A stretch of 64,000 nt of DNA from Amyloporia xantha (lineage: Eukaryota > Basidiomycota > Agaricomycetes > Polyporales > Adustoporiaceae): NCBI GenBank assembly GCA_036971615.1, contig JAYKKR010000015.1, positions 124,001 to 188,000 of the forward strand, given 5' to 3'. This document shows, piece by piece, positions 32,995 through 48,736 of the stretch. The translations under genes and the position numbers were made by a program. The stretch's first letter is position 1. Every line of letters begins with the position of its first letter. A model generated the notes under the pieces. It was given only the letters and a program-made list of their open reading frames with translations, made no database searches and had not been told where the DNA came from.

Positions 32995-35900
32995 ATGGGT
33001 GCGTGAATCTACTCTGGTTCGTCCTTTTTGCTGAAGTATCAGTAGAGTCGAGCATCTCCAAACAGCTGGTCGACAAGATGTACGAGAAGCGGAAGGCGGC
33101 TGCTCTCGAGCTCGAGAAGTGATTATTCAATTAAACTGTCGTACTCAGCTCCAAACCAATATAACTGTATGTGCAGACAAATCCGGGAATGTCACCAGCA
33201 AGGCGATCATCGCCGCGTTAGCCAGATTATCGACCAGCTTGTGGACATGTTCAGCAATTCCTCGAACCCTCTACACGTACGAAACGGCGGTCTGATTGGC
33301 TTGGCCGGTACAGCCATTGCACTTGGAGTGGATATTGCACCCTACATGGAGAAATTTGTGGAGCCGCTGCTTGTCTGCTTCACGGATTCGGAGAACAGAG
33401 TCCGATACTTCTCCGCGGAATGCCTGTACAACATTGCCAAAGTGTCCAAAGGCGAAATACTGGTGTATTTTAATCCCATCTTTGACGCACTCAGCAAGGT
33501 GAGTGTAGTTGCGCTTGAATTTTCCCAATCTTTTGATCGAGCGTGATACAGCTTGCAGCTGATTCCGAGCTCTCCGTTAAAAATGGTGCAGAGTTGCTTG
33601 ACCGTCTCTTAAAAGACATAGTTGCAGAGACTGCATCAGTCTATATCCCTCATTACCCAGAGACAGAGAAGGTTCGAAAACGAGCGGAAGAAGCACATGG
33701 AATGAGTATCCTGGTTCCACATCCGGATGATGTCGCGAACGGAGAGGATATAAACGGAGCACGGAAGGCGTTCTCACTTGCGCATTTCATTCCTCTTCTG
33801 TCTGAGAGGATATACGTCTTGAGCCCCTTCACCCGCAGCTACCTTGTCTCGTGGATTACTGTCCTCGATTCTGTTCCAGAATTGGAGCTTATCACCTACT
33901 TGCCAGAATTCTTGGATGGTATTCTGTCAGTTCGATGGCTGACTTCTTGCGGTGTCCGTATTCTTACGACTTTTAACCAGAAAATATCTGTCCGACCCCA
34001 CGGAAGATGTGCGAGTAGCCACTGAGAACCTGCTGGCCGATTTCCTTCGCGAGATCTGCGAAGTTACTGCTGTTCAAAGGCGAAACGAAGAACAACTCAA
34101 GGCAAAACGGGAGGCAACACTAGGGGACCAAAGCCGACGCGCAGACTCCGAGAAAGAACGTCCGCTTGATCTGAGTGCTCCTGGCATAGATCGAGGCGCA
34201 TTTATAGCAGAGAATGATTCAAGCGTCTTCGATGACAACTCACTCGCATCGCCAGACGAGAAACAAACTGAGCAGGATGGGCGTGATCTCGGAAGTAAGT
34301 CATAACACATGCTCTGTGACCGCCTTGCATGACTTGTGTCTAGATTGGATTCCAGGTCAAGGGGTGAAAATAGACTACGCTGCGATCGTTGAAATATTAA
34401 TTCAACAGCTGGATGATCAACGTTCGTCATATTTCGTTCATGAAAACGCATCGGATGAAACCATCTTAGTTTATAGATGATGTTGTCCAACAGTGTACTG
34501 CTCTGCGATGGCTTTCGGAATTCCTGAGAATTGTACAAGAAGTCATGGTCCCATTCACACCTCGCCTCATACTCGCGGTTCTACCAAACCTTTCCCATCC
34601 TGTCCCCATGATTCAGGCTGCTGCCAAGCGCACCAACCATTTGCTGATGAACGTGATCCAAGCCTTGCCTCCTCCTACAGATTCCCCGACCCGTCAGGGA
34701 ACAGATAAATCTTCCTCTGCAGCCTCACAGGTAGCTCCAGGTTCTCCTATACCAACAGCAACACCCCTCGCTCCGACCAGGCAACCTACCGCAGGGAAAG
34801 ATGCTGTACCTAGTCGAGATTTGAGCTCTCCTGAATCTCCCCCGGATTCAGCCGTACTTACACCTATTGCATCTGATCGTGCTTCCACCGCATCTGCCTC
34901 AAGGCAGCGTGGCGCAACTCTTCAAATCGACTCGCGGACCGTTCCAAGCAATCTATCATTGGATCCCGCGAATCCGCAGGTACATGCCAGCCGACCTGTG
35001 TCTCCAACATCAGCTTTCAGCGTACCCCAAGTACAGCAGTCGCCGGAAGCTTCTATGCTGCAGGAGAAGACCGAGCAGTTTGACTATCAAGCGACCGTCA
35101 ACGCACTGACCATCCAGTTTCTGAGCGAACACGAAGACACACGAGTCGCTGCATTAAAATGGCTGATAATGTTGCACCAGAAAGCACCTAAGAAAGTTCG
35201 TCATCGGTTTTGATGGACAGTTGCCGTTGCTGAGCATGTCTTGTGTCTTGTAGATTCTTGCGATAGATGATGGAACATTCCCGGCTTTACTGAAGACGCT
35301 CTCGGACCCGTCTGAGGAAGTGAGTCCCGCCTCGTGGCTAAATGTTGGTACAGGCTTAATGGTCCCTGCAGGTCGTCAAGAGCGATCTTCAACTGATTGC
35401 TCAGATCTCATCCAGTTCGGATGAAAGCTATTTCAGGGCATTCATGATCAATTTGCTGGATCTCTTCAGCACAGACCGTGGCCTGCTCGAAGCCCGCGGG
35501 AGCCTCATTATACGACAGCTCTGCCTCAATCTTAACACGGAGAGGATCTATCGCACTTTCGCCGAAATATTGGAGAAAGAAGAGGTGAGTGCGGTTTGAA
35601 GTCTTCCTTGTTCTTACTGACTTGGATCAGGACCTTGAATTCGCAAGCGTCATGGTGCAGAAGCTCAACATGATCTTGATCACATCACCAGAATTGGCTG
35701 ATTTCCGAAAGAGATTGAAGAGCCTTGAGACACGTGTATGTCTATTCACATCTTTGACGATGATAACTGACTGGAGCAGCAAGACGGTCAAGCACTGTTC
35801 ACCACTCTTTACCGATCATGGTGCCATAATGCCGTGGCAGTGTTCTCGCTGTGTCTCCTCGCTCAAGCTTACGAGCACGCATCTAATTTACTGTATATTT

Positions 35901-36735
35901 TGTAAGTACATAAATTACTTTTTTTACGAAGTTCTGATTTCGTTCCGTGTAGTGCCGATCTCGAGATCACGGTGCAGTTGTTGGTCCAGATTGACAAGCT
36001 TGTGCAGCTCATTGAGTCACCGGTTTTCACATGTGCGTAGTCTATAACCGCAGTCTGTTTGCAGTTTGGAATCTTTACTATCTTTGAACACAGATCTTCG
36101 TCTACAATTATTGGAGCCGGAGAAATACCCGCATCTCTTCAAATGTTTGTACGGCTTACTGATGCTGCTACCGCAAAGTTCAGCATTTGTATCGCTTCGA
36201 AATCGCCTTAGTGCAGTGAACTCAGCTGGATATCTCCATATAGCTCCGAAGTCGTGAGTAGTCGAAAACAGCTGCTTTCATTGTATCTCTTCCTGACACA
36301 TCGCTTGTTAGTACTATAGGCAACATATCGTCGACCCGTTCAAAGCTTGGTCGTGAGGAGATCAAATGGCAAGAGCTACTCTCGCATTTCCGATCAGTGC
36401 AAGCTCGGCATGAGAGGTCGCGACGACAGGCCTTGGGCACCGACAGTGCACCATTTGCTGGCTTCGCTGATTTTGATAAAGTTGCAAGCCCGCCGGCGGC
36501 ATCGACAACACCTCAATCTTCCGGCCGACCAGTGATACGCAGAAAAGTAACAGGAGAGGTCCCCGCGCGGCCTCCCTCTCGTTCCGGGGGTGTCTTGTCG
36601 CCCTTGAATCCGAGAGCTCGTGGTCAGACTGCATCAGTACCTTCCGCTCTAGCACACCCACCTGCGAGCCCTACAATTGCCGGTCAGACGCCAGCAAAGC
36701 AGCCACGAACACTGAGTCTCAATAAGAAAACCTGA
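32995..36735 (+). CDS. VAC14: VAC14, scaffold of the PI(3,5)P2 kinase/phosphatase complex
   Basis: HEAT-repeat scaffold that holds the Fab1 lipid kinase and the Fig4 phosphatase at the vacuole membrane. Fourteen exons join to 1017 residues: 32995-32998, 33046-33118, 33177-33498, 33552-33925, 33981-34294, 34344-34421, 34477-35195, 35254-35319, 35372-35584, 35631-35735, 35780-35901, 35953-36032, 36094-36253 and 36312-36735. The first coding exon is just ATGG. The second gives [20 protein letters not shown], the conserved N-terminus. Later blocks are [89 protein letters not shown] and [21 protein letters not shown] Ser/Pro-rich loop covers about 440-600 and a disordered basic tail ends the protein. 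Confidence 0.93.
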
Positions 36736-36994
36736 CGATGTGTAATTATGGTAAACAATGGTGGTGAAGGAGTTGGAGGGATTTCATGCATTTGTTAGCT
36801 ATATCCCCCTCGCACGGACAGATCTCTGGTATGCGGTTCCATTAAGTCATTTAGCACCATGTTACACAGCATCCCAGGGTACAGTACTCGTATAATGGAA
36901 TAATAACGCAATAAGTGATGAGGACTAAGCTAAGTTGATTTCCATTGTAATTGCGGGAATGAGGTCACGATATGGCAGTGCTGACGACTATCCG
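36736..36994. other. Convergent 3' gap, VAC14 / phosphatase
   Basis: 259 AT-rich bases between two stop codons. Nothing beyond 3' untranslated sequence is seen. Confidence 0.4.
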
Positions 36995-38180
36995 TCAGCT
37001 TTGGGATACGAGTAGATTTCTACGGATGAGATCAATGTCATCAGACGACAGATGAACATATTGCTTCATATACTCTTCTACGCCCCCGTATTGGTCGCGT
37101 AGTAGTGCAAGAAAGGCCTGCATGGTTTCCAGGCTAAATGGGACATTGAGCCTCGGGGTAACCCAGCAGAATATACTCAGCATACCGGCAAGTAAACATA
37201 TTGAGGGCAGCTTCTGTATTAGAGGCAAACATTGGTACTTGGGCCAGTCGTGCCATAACCATCTGTCGAGCAGGCTCCCGGCCAACTCTCGTCAGCGCAT
37301 AATCCTCCGCGATCAGTTCATCGGCTATTCCAGCCAGCTGTTCGACCCACAAGTTGTGAAAGTGAGCATAGTCAAAAGGACTTGGCGTGTCGCCATCAGC
37401 GCACCTCCAGCAGAATAGCGGCCGCGACACCTGTTCGATCTTTGCCAGCTGGCGATCGAAAGAAATAAACTGGATGCCACAAGTGGGACTGAATTGCAGA
37501 CACAAACCTGTACAGTGAAAAAGACAGCCCTCCGTTGGTTTATCTCTCACATGTCGCAGAATTGCACCAAACGCAGCGCCGCCATGATCCAGAATTTGTG
37601 AGTACAGCTCCATGAAAGCCTTGTAGCGCATTGAAGTCACTCAAATATGCCTATCTTATGGTTGTTACGTACTTCAGTCTTTCCACTAGCATACAATGCG
37701 AAGCGTCTAGAGCGAAATGGCAAACGAACTAATGAATGGCCGACAACCTCAGCAGGATCAACAGGCACGGACGCACTTGGCCATCATCTCCGGGCTGTAA
37801 TCTTCTGTTTTAAAGACTGGCATGCGGAGAATTGTGACACCTTCAATGTGAGGAATGGGAGTCTCGTATTTCTCAATTTCTGTGTCGGAGCGCAAGTCAA
37901 TGACGGTTGATATGCCCAACTCCTTCAATCGGGCCTTTCCTAATAGAAATCATATGCATCCACTCTATATGCCAAGAAGCCTCAAAGACACACCGTCCTC
38001 AGTAATCGAGGATATCTCTGCAGACCGAAACAAGAGTTGAGGTCTGGTCATCATGCCCGCATGTGTAGTGCTAGTATATCCGCCCAAGTCCCGAACATTG
38101 ACGACACCAGGAATTGTGACAAATGGAGGCTTAGAAAGTCGTTCTTCGACATATACCGGATCCAGCGGATCCACCTCCAT
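36995..38180 (-). CDS. Y_phosphatase3-type protein tyrosine/serine phosphatase
   Basis: Cysteine-based phosphatase of the IphP-like family. Seven exons, 38180-37994, 37939-37777, 37706-37673, 37619-37508, 37448-37405, 37337-37186 and 37133-36995, give 276 residues. The N-terminal signature is VNVRDLGGYTS and LLFRSAEISSITEDGKARLK, then STVIDLRSDTEIE. The P-loop HCTAGKDRTGVAAAILLELA (C164, R170) is complete only after splicing of two introns around it. The C-terminal part has DELIAEDYALTRVG and LLRDQYGGVEEYMKQY. Typical members act on phosphotyrosine or phosphoinositides; the substrate here is unknown. Divergent from MCM6 by 244 bases. Confidence 0.9.
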
Positions 38181-38424
38181 TATACGGATAGTCGTAGTGC
38201 GAGCAACGCAAAGAAATAGCCAGTGAGAGTGCGAACAGAATAGCAATAGCAATTGTTGATACTACATGCATGAAGCGCCGTATGAGCTGCCAGTGGCACG
38301 CGTGAGTTCAGGGCAAGCTTTCTCGTGTTTCATTATTCTACGCGTTGAACCTCACCTCTATTCATCTCGCAACGCTCATCTCATACAGCGCACCCCTCGT
38401 TTCACAAACGTGCTCCTAGTCATT
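38181..38424. promoter_or_regulatory. 244-bp divergent promoter, phosphatase / MCM6
   Basis: Shared region between two head-to-head starts. I could not identify an MluI-box-like (ACGCGT) site, which would be expected for MCM genes in yeasts; a CACGCGT sequence near 38298 is the closest match. Confidence 0.45.
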
Positions 38425-41745
<3,321 letters not shown>

Positions 41746-42235
41746 CCAAATTGCATCGATATCGAGCGCACCGGCGGTCTTGGCCTCTCTCACTACTTGT
41801 TATCCTATGTTTAACTCCGTACAGTAGCGAATTGTATGTAGATCTTGCTTGTATACTACTTGTCTCGTCCCAATCGAAGCTCATGACAGACTTTACCGAT
41901 CGACGCAGCGCTCTGAGGCTGCATTGATGGCGAGTCACGCGCACGCGTAATGGCGCGAAGCACTTGAGCCGTGCACACTGCACTCAGAATCTGTCTCCGC
42001 AGACCTCGCCTCGAGTCGTCCTTGTGCGTTGTATCACTCTGGAGGACGACCGTCTGTATACTCTCTCTGCCCCAGATTTCCTGGAAAGCAAGCTCCCTGG
42101 ATTGCTCTATGTGCATCTCCTAGCTCGTCGCAATTTAGAATTTGCCTCCGGCTTTCTCGAACTACAACTGTTCTCAGTCAGGCGGTGGCTCCATATTCAT
42201 TGGAGGACTTCGGTCACTATCTATAGCTTGAAGCA
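41746..42235. other. 490-bp region upstream of the formin, possibly coding
   Basis: An open frame at about 41985-42170 (LEDDRLYTLSAPDF, then LLYVHLLARRNLEF) looks protein-like. It can be spliced with a 50-base GTCAGG..CTATAG intron into the frame of the formin start codon. It has no ATG of its own, and no convincing upstream exon was found. It may be a 5' extension of the formin or chance. Confidence 0.35.
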
Positions 42236-45200
42236 ATGCCTGAGGATCCGTTGATTGTGCCGACTCTGCTTGCTTCCGGGTCTTTACACTTCGCAACAAT
42301 TCCGTCTTCGGGTACTGTTCAGGATGTGATTGACGCGTTATTATCGAAGCCGGAAGCAGGTTCCGAGATACTAGGGGATTTAGAGCAGTATGGATGGGCA
42401 CTGCAGAGAATTCGGAAGGAGTCCAACGGTCGTCAATGGGAAGAGCAGGAGTTAGAAGAGCTTGGAAATGGTGAGTACTCTCGCGTAACGATATAATACG
42501 AGTGGTACTAAAATATATATCTATTCAGGGATTCTACCACCCTCTACCCGAGTAGCCCCGCTCATTAGCTCATCTTCCGCTGCTGCTCATTCGGAGAAGC
42601 ATTTCTCAGCATTTCCACTTACTTCCCATCTCCACACACCTGTCCTGCGCCTAGTATCACTACACCCGTACCTCGTGCTGACAGCTTCGTTCTTACGTGT
42701 ACCTGAAGTCCACGATGGATTTATGTGGAAGTCCTTCATCTCCAGATCTTCTACTGTTCGCGATGCAGTAAACTCGATCATCGAGGAACTCGGGCTTACG
42801 AAGACACTTCCTGTCCCTGGTGGTGGTGCGCTGGAGTATGTCCTGGAGGAGGTATGGACACAAGACGAAACAGAAAGTAAGCGATTCGTTAGTGTGCCGA
42901 TTGTGTCATAATTTAGCCTTGCTTGTAGAATCGTCTAGGTTGCCGCTTTCCAGTACATTGTCGAGCGTTGTCGAGTCGCCCTTCGCACAGAATCCATTCC
43001 CGTCTGCGCCAACCCCAGCTACGAGGATGTTCAGATTTTGTGTACCAGACGAATGGTATCGCCGTTCAAAGATTCGGTCTATTTCTTCGACTTCTACAGA
43101 GCCTTCCCAAGACACTATCCGGCGCCTTGCGGATTTGGAAGAGGCCGAAGAAAACGACGAAGGTGAAGGTACTGCCAAGCAGAAGGATCTTGGCGGTGCA
43201 ACCTCTAATCAAAACACTCCTCCGTCTGGATTTAATGCACCCACAGACTGGCGCGGTTCAGTCTCTCAGAATAGATTTTCAAGTATTTTTGAGAGTTGGA
43301 TGCATCCGTCGAGCCCAACTGTTGATAATGCGAAAATCATTTCTGAGAAGAAGAAAGTGAGCGAACCACAGCTTGTTGAACACAACAACAGCAGCTTCAG
43401 AGCTACTGGCCTTCAGGTCGAAGAAACTACCGGGACAAACGAGATTGATTCGGCAGAATTCGAGGAGATGCTCGTACGACACATAATGTTTGGTTCACGC
43501 TAGGATGACTGACACATGTACAGGACGAGCTAGGTCTCAAAGGCCCTAAGCGCGAAGCCATGTATCGATTGCCAATTGAGCAGAGACGATACCTTCTAGA
43601 CAACAACAAGGAAGTGCGTGCTTCGACGCTCTCGAAGGCATCTGGAGCTCGGGCGAATGCAAAGCACACTGCACAACCTTCTACGTATGGGCCTACGAGC
43701 GCAGCGGGTCTATTGCCTCGCTTGGTCCCACAGCTCACTGGAGATTCTGGTCTGATGAGACGTTTTTCCATGGCCGGCTGGGGAGCCGGGAGCTCTTCTC
43801 CTACCACCAGCTCTGCAGATACGAGCCGTTACAGCGGCGACTATGGCACCAAGAGAAGGGACTCTACAGGTTCAGGGAAGTCATTGATTGAGAAATCGAC
43901 GGAACCGCCAACCCCGACTCTTCAGCCACAAAGCACTGGTGGGCTTTGGAGCAGTTGGTGGGCATCGTCAGGTGGTGACAAGGGTGGCTCATCAGGACTT
44001 TCTGCGAAGCAGACGGAGAAGACTGCCAAGTGGTTTACAGACGGTATCCGGAGCGGGAAATCGACGGATACCAAACTTGTGAAACATCTCATCTCTCTGA
44101 GGGTTCACCTTTCCACAGCCAACCTTGCGTGGATCGAGGATTTTGTTGACATGGAAAAGGGTATAGATGCTCTGGGCAAAGTACTTGCTAATTTGGTAGG
44201 TAAAGGTGGCAAGCGGAAGAAGCTCAACGATGTCGAGGAGACCGTGCTTATGGAGGTCATCAAATGCCTTCGAGTCCTCTTAAATACAGAGGTACGTCAT
44301 GCATTCCCTCCAGACGTCTGTTTTCTCATACAAGGACAGCCGGGTTTCAACGAAGTGTTATCCGCACCGACACTGATAACTCATATCGCCTACTCTCTTC
44401 ATGGGTCCTCTGTTAAACTGCGAACCCTCACGTCTGAAGTTCTCGCAGCAATATGCGTGTTGTCGCTAACTGAAGGCCACAAAGCGGTACTCTCTGCCAT
44501 GTCCGACTATCGTATTGAGTTCGAAGAGTCGTTCCGCTTTCAAGAGCTCATTGCATCTCTACGTCTCCCAGAGGTCACGGACGATGGAATTAGCGTCGGT
44601 GAATTCGGATATGAGAACGAAGAAGAAGGGGTATGGGAGGCTCGGACAGCGTCTATGGCACTTGTGAACGCTCTCACAAATTGCCCTGATGCGTTGGAAG
44701 AACGAATACTACTGAGAGAAGAATTTGGTCGGCGAGGGCTGAATGAGGTCATCGTTGTATGTAGTACCAATTTATGTCTGGTTGCGACAATATCTGACAG
44801 CTCAACCAGACCTTACGCTATATCAAACCGCCGGAGTCTTTGACCACCCAACTCGATGTTTACACAGAGGAGAAGTTCGAAGATGAAGAGGACATGCGTG
44901 AGCGTGCGCGAAACACAGTCAATCATGACGGCACGCATGCGCATTCTGAATCTGCCTTCGAGGAGCTGTTGGCCTTGGCTGGGGAGCACGAGATGCTCTA
45001 CGCCATGCTCGTACAAACCATCCAGCGCTTAAGTCACATTTACCGAAGGGATATAGACAGGTGAGAACTGATGGTCGCAACCTATTTGCATCGGTGTTGA
45101 CCATCTGCAGTGCACTCCGGGCAGCGCTTCTTGAGGTCGTGAATAAGTTCGTAGATGAGGTTGTTGTTCTTGAGAATATGTACGTTCGTATCTTTTCTCT

Positions 45201-48200
45201 CGTGGCAGGGCAACTGAGAATGATTATCAGCGAAGACAGATGGGTCGTCTTCCTGGATCACTTTCTTGCATCTGTGCGTCATGTCACGGGCCAGGACCTT
45301 GAAGTCAAAGCTACATCGACCGATCATGTATTCGTTCATTCAGAGGAACTCGACGCTCTTCGGACAAAAGTCGATCAACTAAGCGAAGAGGCAAGTTCAC
45401 AGCGTTCCAATGACCCTGGCGCGTTACTGATTATTTACAAAAAAAGAGGAATGCACTCAAGAGTCAACTGGATCAGCAAGTCGCCGAGTTAAACACTCTC
45501 AGGTCAATTAGCTCTGGACCATCCCTACCCAACGGAAGGGGCTCCGGCAGAGGTAGCTCGGAGGTATAAATATCTTTTTGGCAGTTTGTGCAGTGGTCTG
45601 ACCGTTTAGCAGTCAAATCAGAGCTTCCATGGACTTGTTCAACGATTAGTACAGAAAGAGAAGCAGGTCTTGCAGCTACAGACAGAACTTGATCGCATGA
45701 AAGCCCAAAATCCGAGTGATGGACGTGAATCTGTAAGTCAACCCGGAGATTATGCATTTGTCGTATATTTCATTATCATATATTTAGGATGAGCGAGCAA
45801 AGCGTGAGCGCGATCGACTGAAGTGGAACACGTTGATGGAAGAAATTGCCAAGCTGAAAACCCAGGTATGGCGGCTCAAATCAATTTGTCCGACAATCAT
45901 TGACCAGTTCCAGAATACCGAGATTGAAACTTCTATCGGCATCAAGGACAAGGAGATTGTTTACTTGAAGCGTGCCTTAGAATCAGTTTACTCTCGTTTT
46001 CGCTTGCGAGAGGAGAACCGCGAAGCTGAGGTTGATGCCGAGGTTATCGTGGCACGCACTATCGATAGCTTAACTCAGAAAGACGCAGAGATCTCGGCTT
46101 TGCGTTCGGAGGTGGAGGTGCTCAAGGTACAATTGGCGGAGAAACCAAAGTTCATAACAGAGACGGATTTCAAACGGCAGGTTGCCCCTCCGCCCCCGCC
46201 GCCCCCGCCATCAACGAAACCGAAGTACCCGGTGACCGTCCCTCTTCCTCTTGATGTCCCAAATCCAACCGTTCTACCACCAGCCAATTCCCCAGTTTCC
46301 TCTATGCTCTCTGCCGTAGCATCTCTTCCACCCCGTTCTTCACAGTCGCCTATCTCAACAGTCGACGATTCAACAACTGTCTCGTACCCTCCACCTCCAC
46401 CGCCTCCGCCGCCTCCACCGCCGCCTGCGCCTGGAAGTAACCACATGCAGCCACTACTGCCACCTCCACCACCTCCGCCGCCACCTCCCCCTGCCCCTCC
46501 TGCCCCTCCGCCGCCACCTCCTCCCTCAATATCATTGGATTCCGGTACCTCTACTTCTATGTCGTCTTCGCCATCAGATACACCACCTGCTCCCCCGCCT
46601 CCTGGTCCGCCTCCACCTCCACCACCGCCGACCGCTTTCAAAGCACGATCTCCCAGAATTGTCAAACCAGCGAAACGACTCAAACCATTCTTTTGGAACA
46701 AATTGACAGCTCCTGTGAGCTCTACCGTGTGGGCTGATATTCCTGCCGGTATCAATATCGACCTAAATGACTTGGAAGCGATCTTTGCGATTGAGAGCTC
46801 CCCCTCTAGCAGCTCACAAATATCACTGTCATCGCCTAGAAAACAGTCGGTAACAACACTTCTCGACATCACGAGGGCGAACAACGTCGGTGCGTACACT
46901 GTGCTTGCGGAGGGTAGTATAATTGCTCACTCTCCTTCAGCTATCATGCTCTCACGGATCAAGCTCAATTTGCCTGAGATTGCGAATGCGCTGCTGGCTG
47001 TCGATGACCAGAAGTTGTCCGTCGATCAACTGAAGTCAATCAGTAGACAGTTGCCAACAGCGGAAGAGGTCTGTGTCATTTAATAGTCTCTCCACGTAAT
47101 GCAGAATAGCTGAGAATGGACAGATCACGCGCCTAAAGGACTTTGGCGACATCAGCAAGCTGACGAAAGCTGATCAATTTTTCTATCAGGTGCACGGTTT
47201 TTACTCGTCCGATTGACCAGATATCTAACTTCGTGCCAGATTATGGATATCCCTAGGCTGTCGGAACGTCTAGAATGTATGCTCTATCGTCGGAAATTAG
47301 AACTGGAAATAGAAGAGATCAGGCCAGAGCTCAACATTGTCCGCAATGCTTCACATGAACTGCGTTCTTCATCCAGATTCAAGAAGGTTCTCCAAGTAAG
47401 ATTGCATTAGTACGGCGTCTTGTACATGTTTCGAATTGTTCATCTTTATAGACCGTCTTGGCTGTGGGAAACACCCTTAATGGGTCTTCTTTTCGGGGCG
47501 GAGCCAGGGGTTTCCAGCTGGAGGCATTATCAAAGGTGAGATGATCTTTCAAAATCCGGCTCTATCTCGATGTTCATGCAATGCAGATGAAGGAAACTAA
47601 GACAGCGAAGGGTGGACCAGACTGCCCGACTCTTCTGCATTACATTGCCCGACTGCTCCTTCGGAGCGATCCGGCTCTGGTTACATTTATCGAGGATATG
47701 CCCCATCTAGAAGCGGCCGCAAGAGGTCAGTTGACATTATATCAGCGTGATTCCACCATGGTATTGACGATGCAATGTCCAGTCTCAGTCCAGACAATCA
47801 CGACGTCAGTCAAAGCTATGGTAGACGGGCTTCAACAAGTCATAGAAGAGATCGGTATACTTCAAAAGAAGCGACTCCCTCCGAACGATAACTTCATAGT
47901 CGTCATGCAGGTTCGTCGTTGTCTATTAATTCACGGTAGCTCTAAAGCGTTGAAATGTGAAATTGTTGTAGCCCTTCGTCAAGTCTATGAGCTCTAGTGT
48001 TGGCGCATTGAGCAACATGGCTGCAGCCCTTGACAACGAGCTCCGTTCGCTTCTACTTTTCTATGGAGAGAATCCAGATTCATCGGAGGCACCGAAACCC
48101 GAAGATTTCTTCGGACTCATCCTCAGTTTTTCCTCGTCCCTGCAGGTCAGTCTATGCCTTTTTGACTCGGCTTTCTCTGATCGCCTCGCAGAAAGCCGCC

Positions 48201-48553
48201 TTGGAAGTCCACGATTCCGAGGCGAAACGCCTGGCGCTGTCCTCGAACATCAAGATTACAGAGGAGCCTTCTCCAGAGGAATCGAATTCTGTCAGTCATC
48301 GACACCGCTGCTCACCATGCTTGACTTACGCGTTATACAGACCATCAAACAGGGGTCGGATATATCCGGTCAGCAGGCTTTGTTATCCCCTCCACGCACT
48401 CGAAGTCGGGCTACTGGGCGATCAGTCGGACGAGGGGACCTCGACCAGGCTATTCGAAGTATGCGCACAGGTCAGCGCAGAGCTCGCGCTCCGAACAGGC
48501 CTTTAAGTAAGATATTCGTCGATGGCGCACGGACAAGTCGCATCTATGAGTAG
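42236..48553 (+). CDS. Formin (Bni1/SepA-type actin nucleator)
   Basis: Nucleates and elongates unbranched actin at the hyphal tip and septum. Exons: 42236-42470, 42529-42876, 42929-43473, 43524-44291, 44340-44756, 44810-45060, 45111-45390, 45447-45563, 45613-45732, 45788-47068, 47124-47189, 47240-47395, 47452-47535, 47587-47725, 47783-47910, 47972-48145, 48192-48290 and 48341-48553, about 1,806 residues. GBD/FH3 region: FEEMLDELGLKGPKREAMY, LVKHLISLRVHLSTANLAWI, LNTEPGFNEVLSAPTLITHI. A coiled coil follows, then FH1 with several poly-Pro runs (46185-46630). FH2: RLKPFFWNKL, LAVGNTLNGSSFRGGARGF, GGPDCPTLLHYIARLL. The tail has a DAD-like basic motif (LDQAIRSMRTGQRRAR), so it is probably Rho-regulated by autoinhibition. 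The exon at 45111-45390 may hide another intron, and one intron (45391-45446) has a GC donor. Confidence 0.9.
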
Positions 48554-48736
48554 TTCGAAGACGACCACATAAATCTAATGTTGCTCATCTAACACTTTCC
48601 TCTTCATATCTTGGTAAATACATTATGTATATATCTGCATGCTATCTAACTTCGCAAATCTAACTAAGGAGTAATCCTGGACTATCTTGTGACTCACATC
48701 GCATATCTCAGCTTTTCCTGATATCGTGATGAACGT
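48554..48736. other. Convergent 3' gap, formin / nucleoside hydrolase
   Basis: 183 AT-rich bases between two stop codons; no feature beyond 3' untranslated sequence. Confidence 0.4.

Noticed and set aside
37641..37672. 33-37-base introns before MRYKAFMELY in the phosphatase
   Set aside because: A 53-base intron to the CAAG acceptor keeps phase and gives the family sequence SGKTEAFMELY.
46075..46899. Gly-rich 274-codon antisense frame opposite the formin
   Set aside because: It is the reverse of the poly-Pro FH1 coding sequence.
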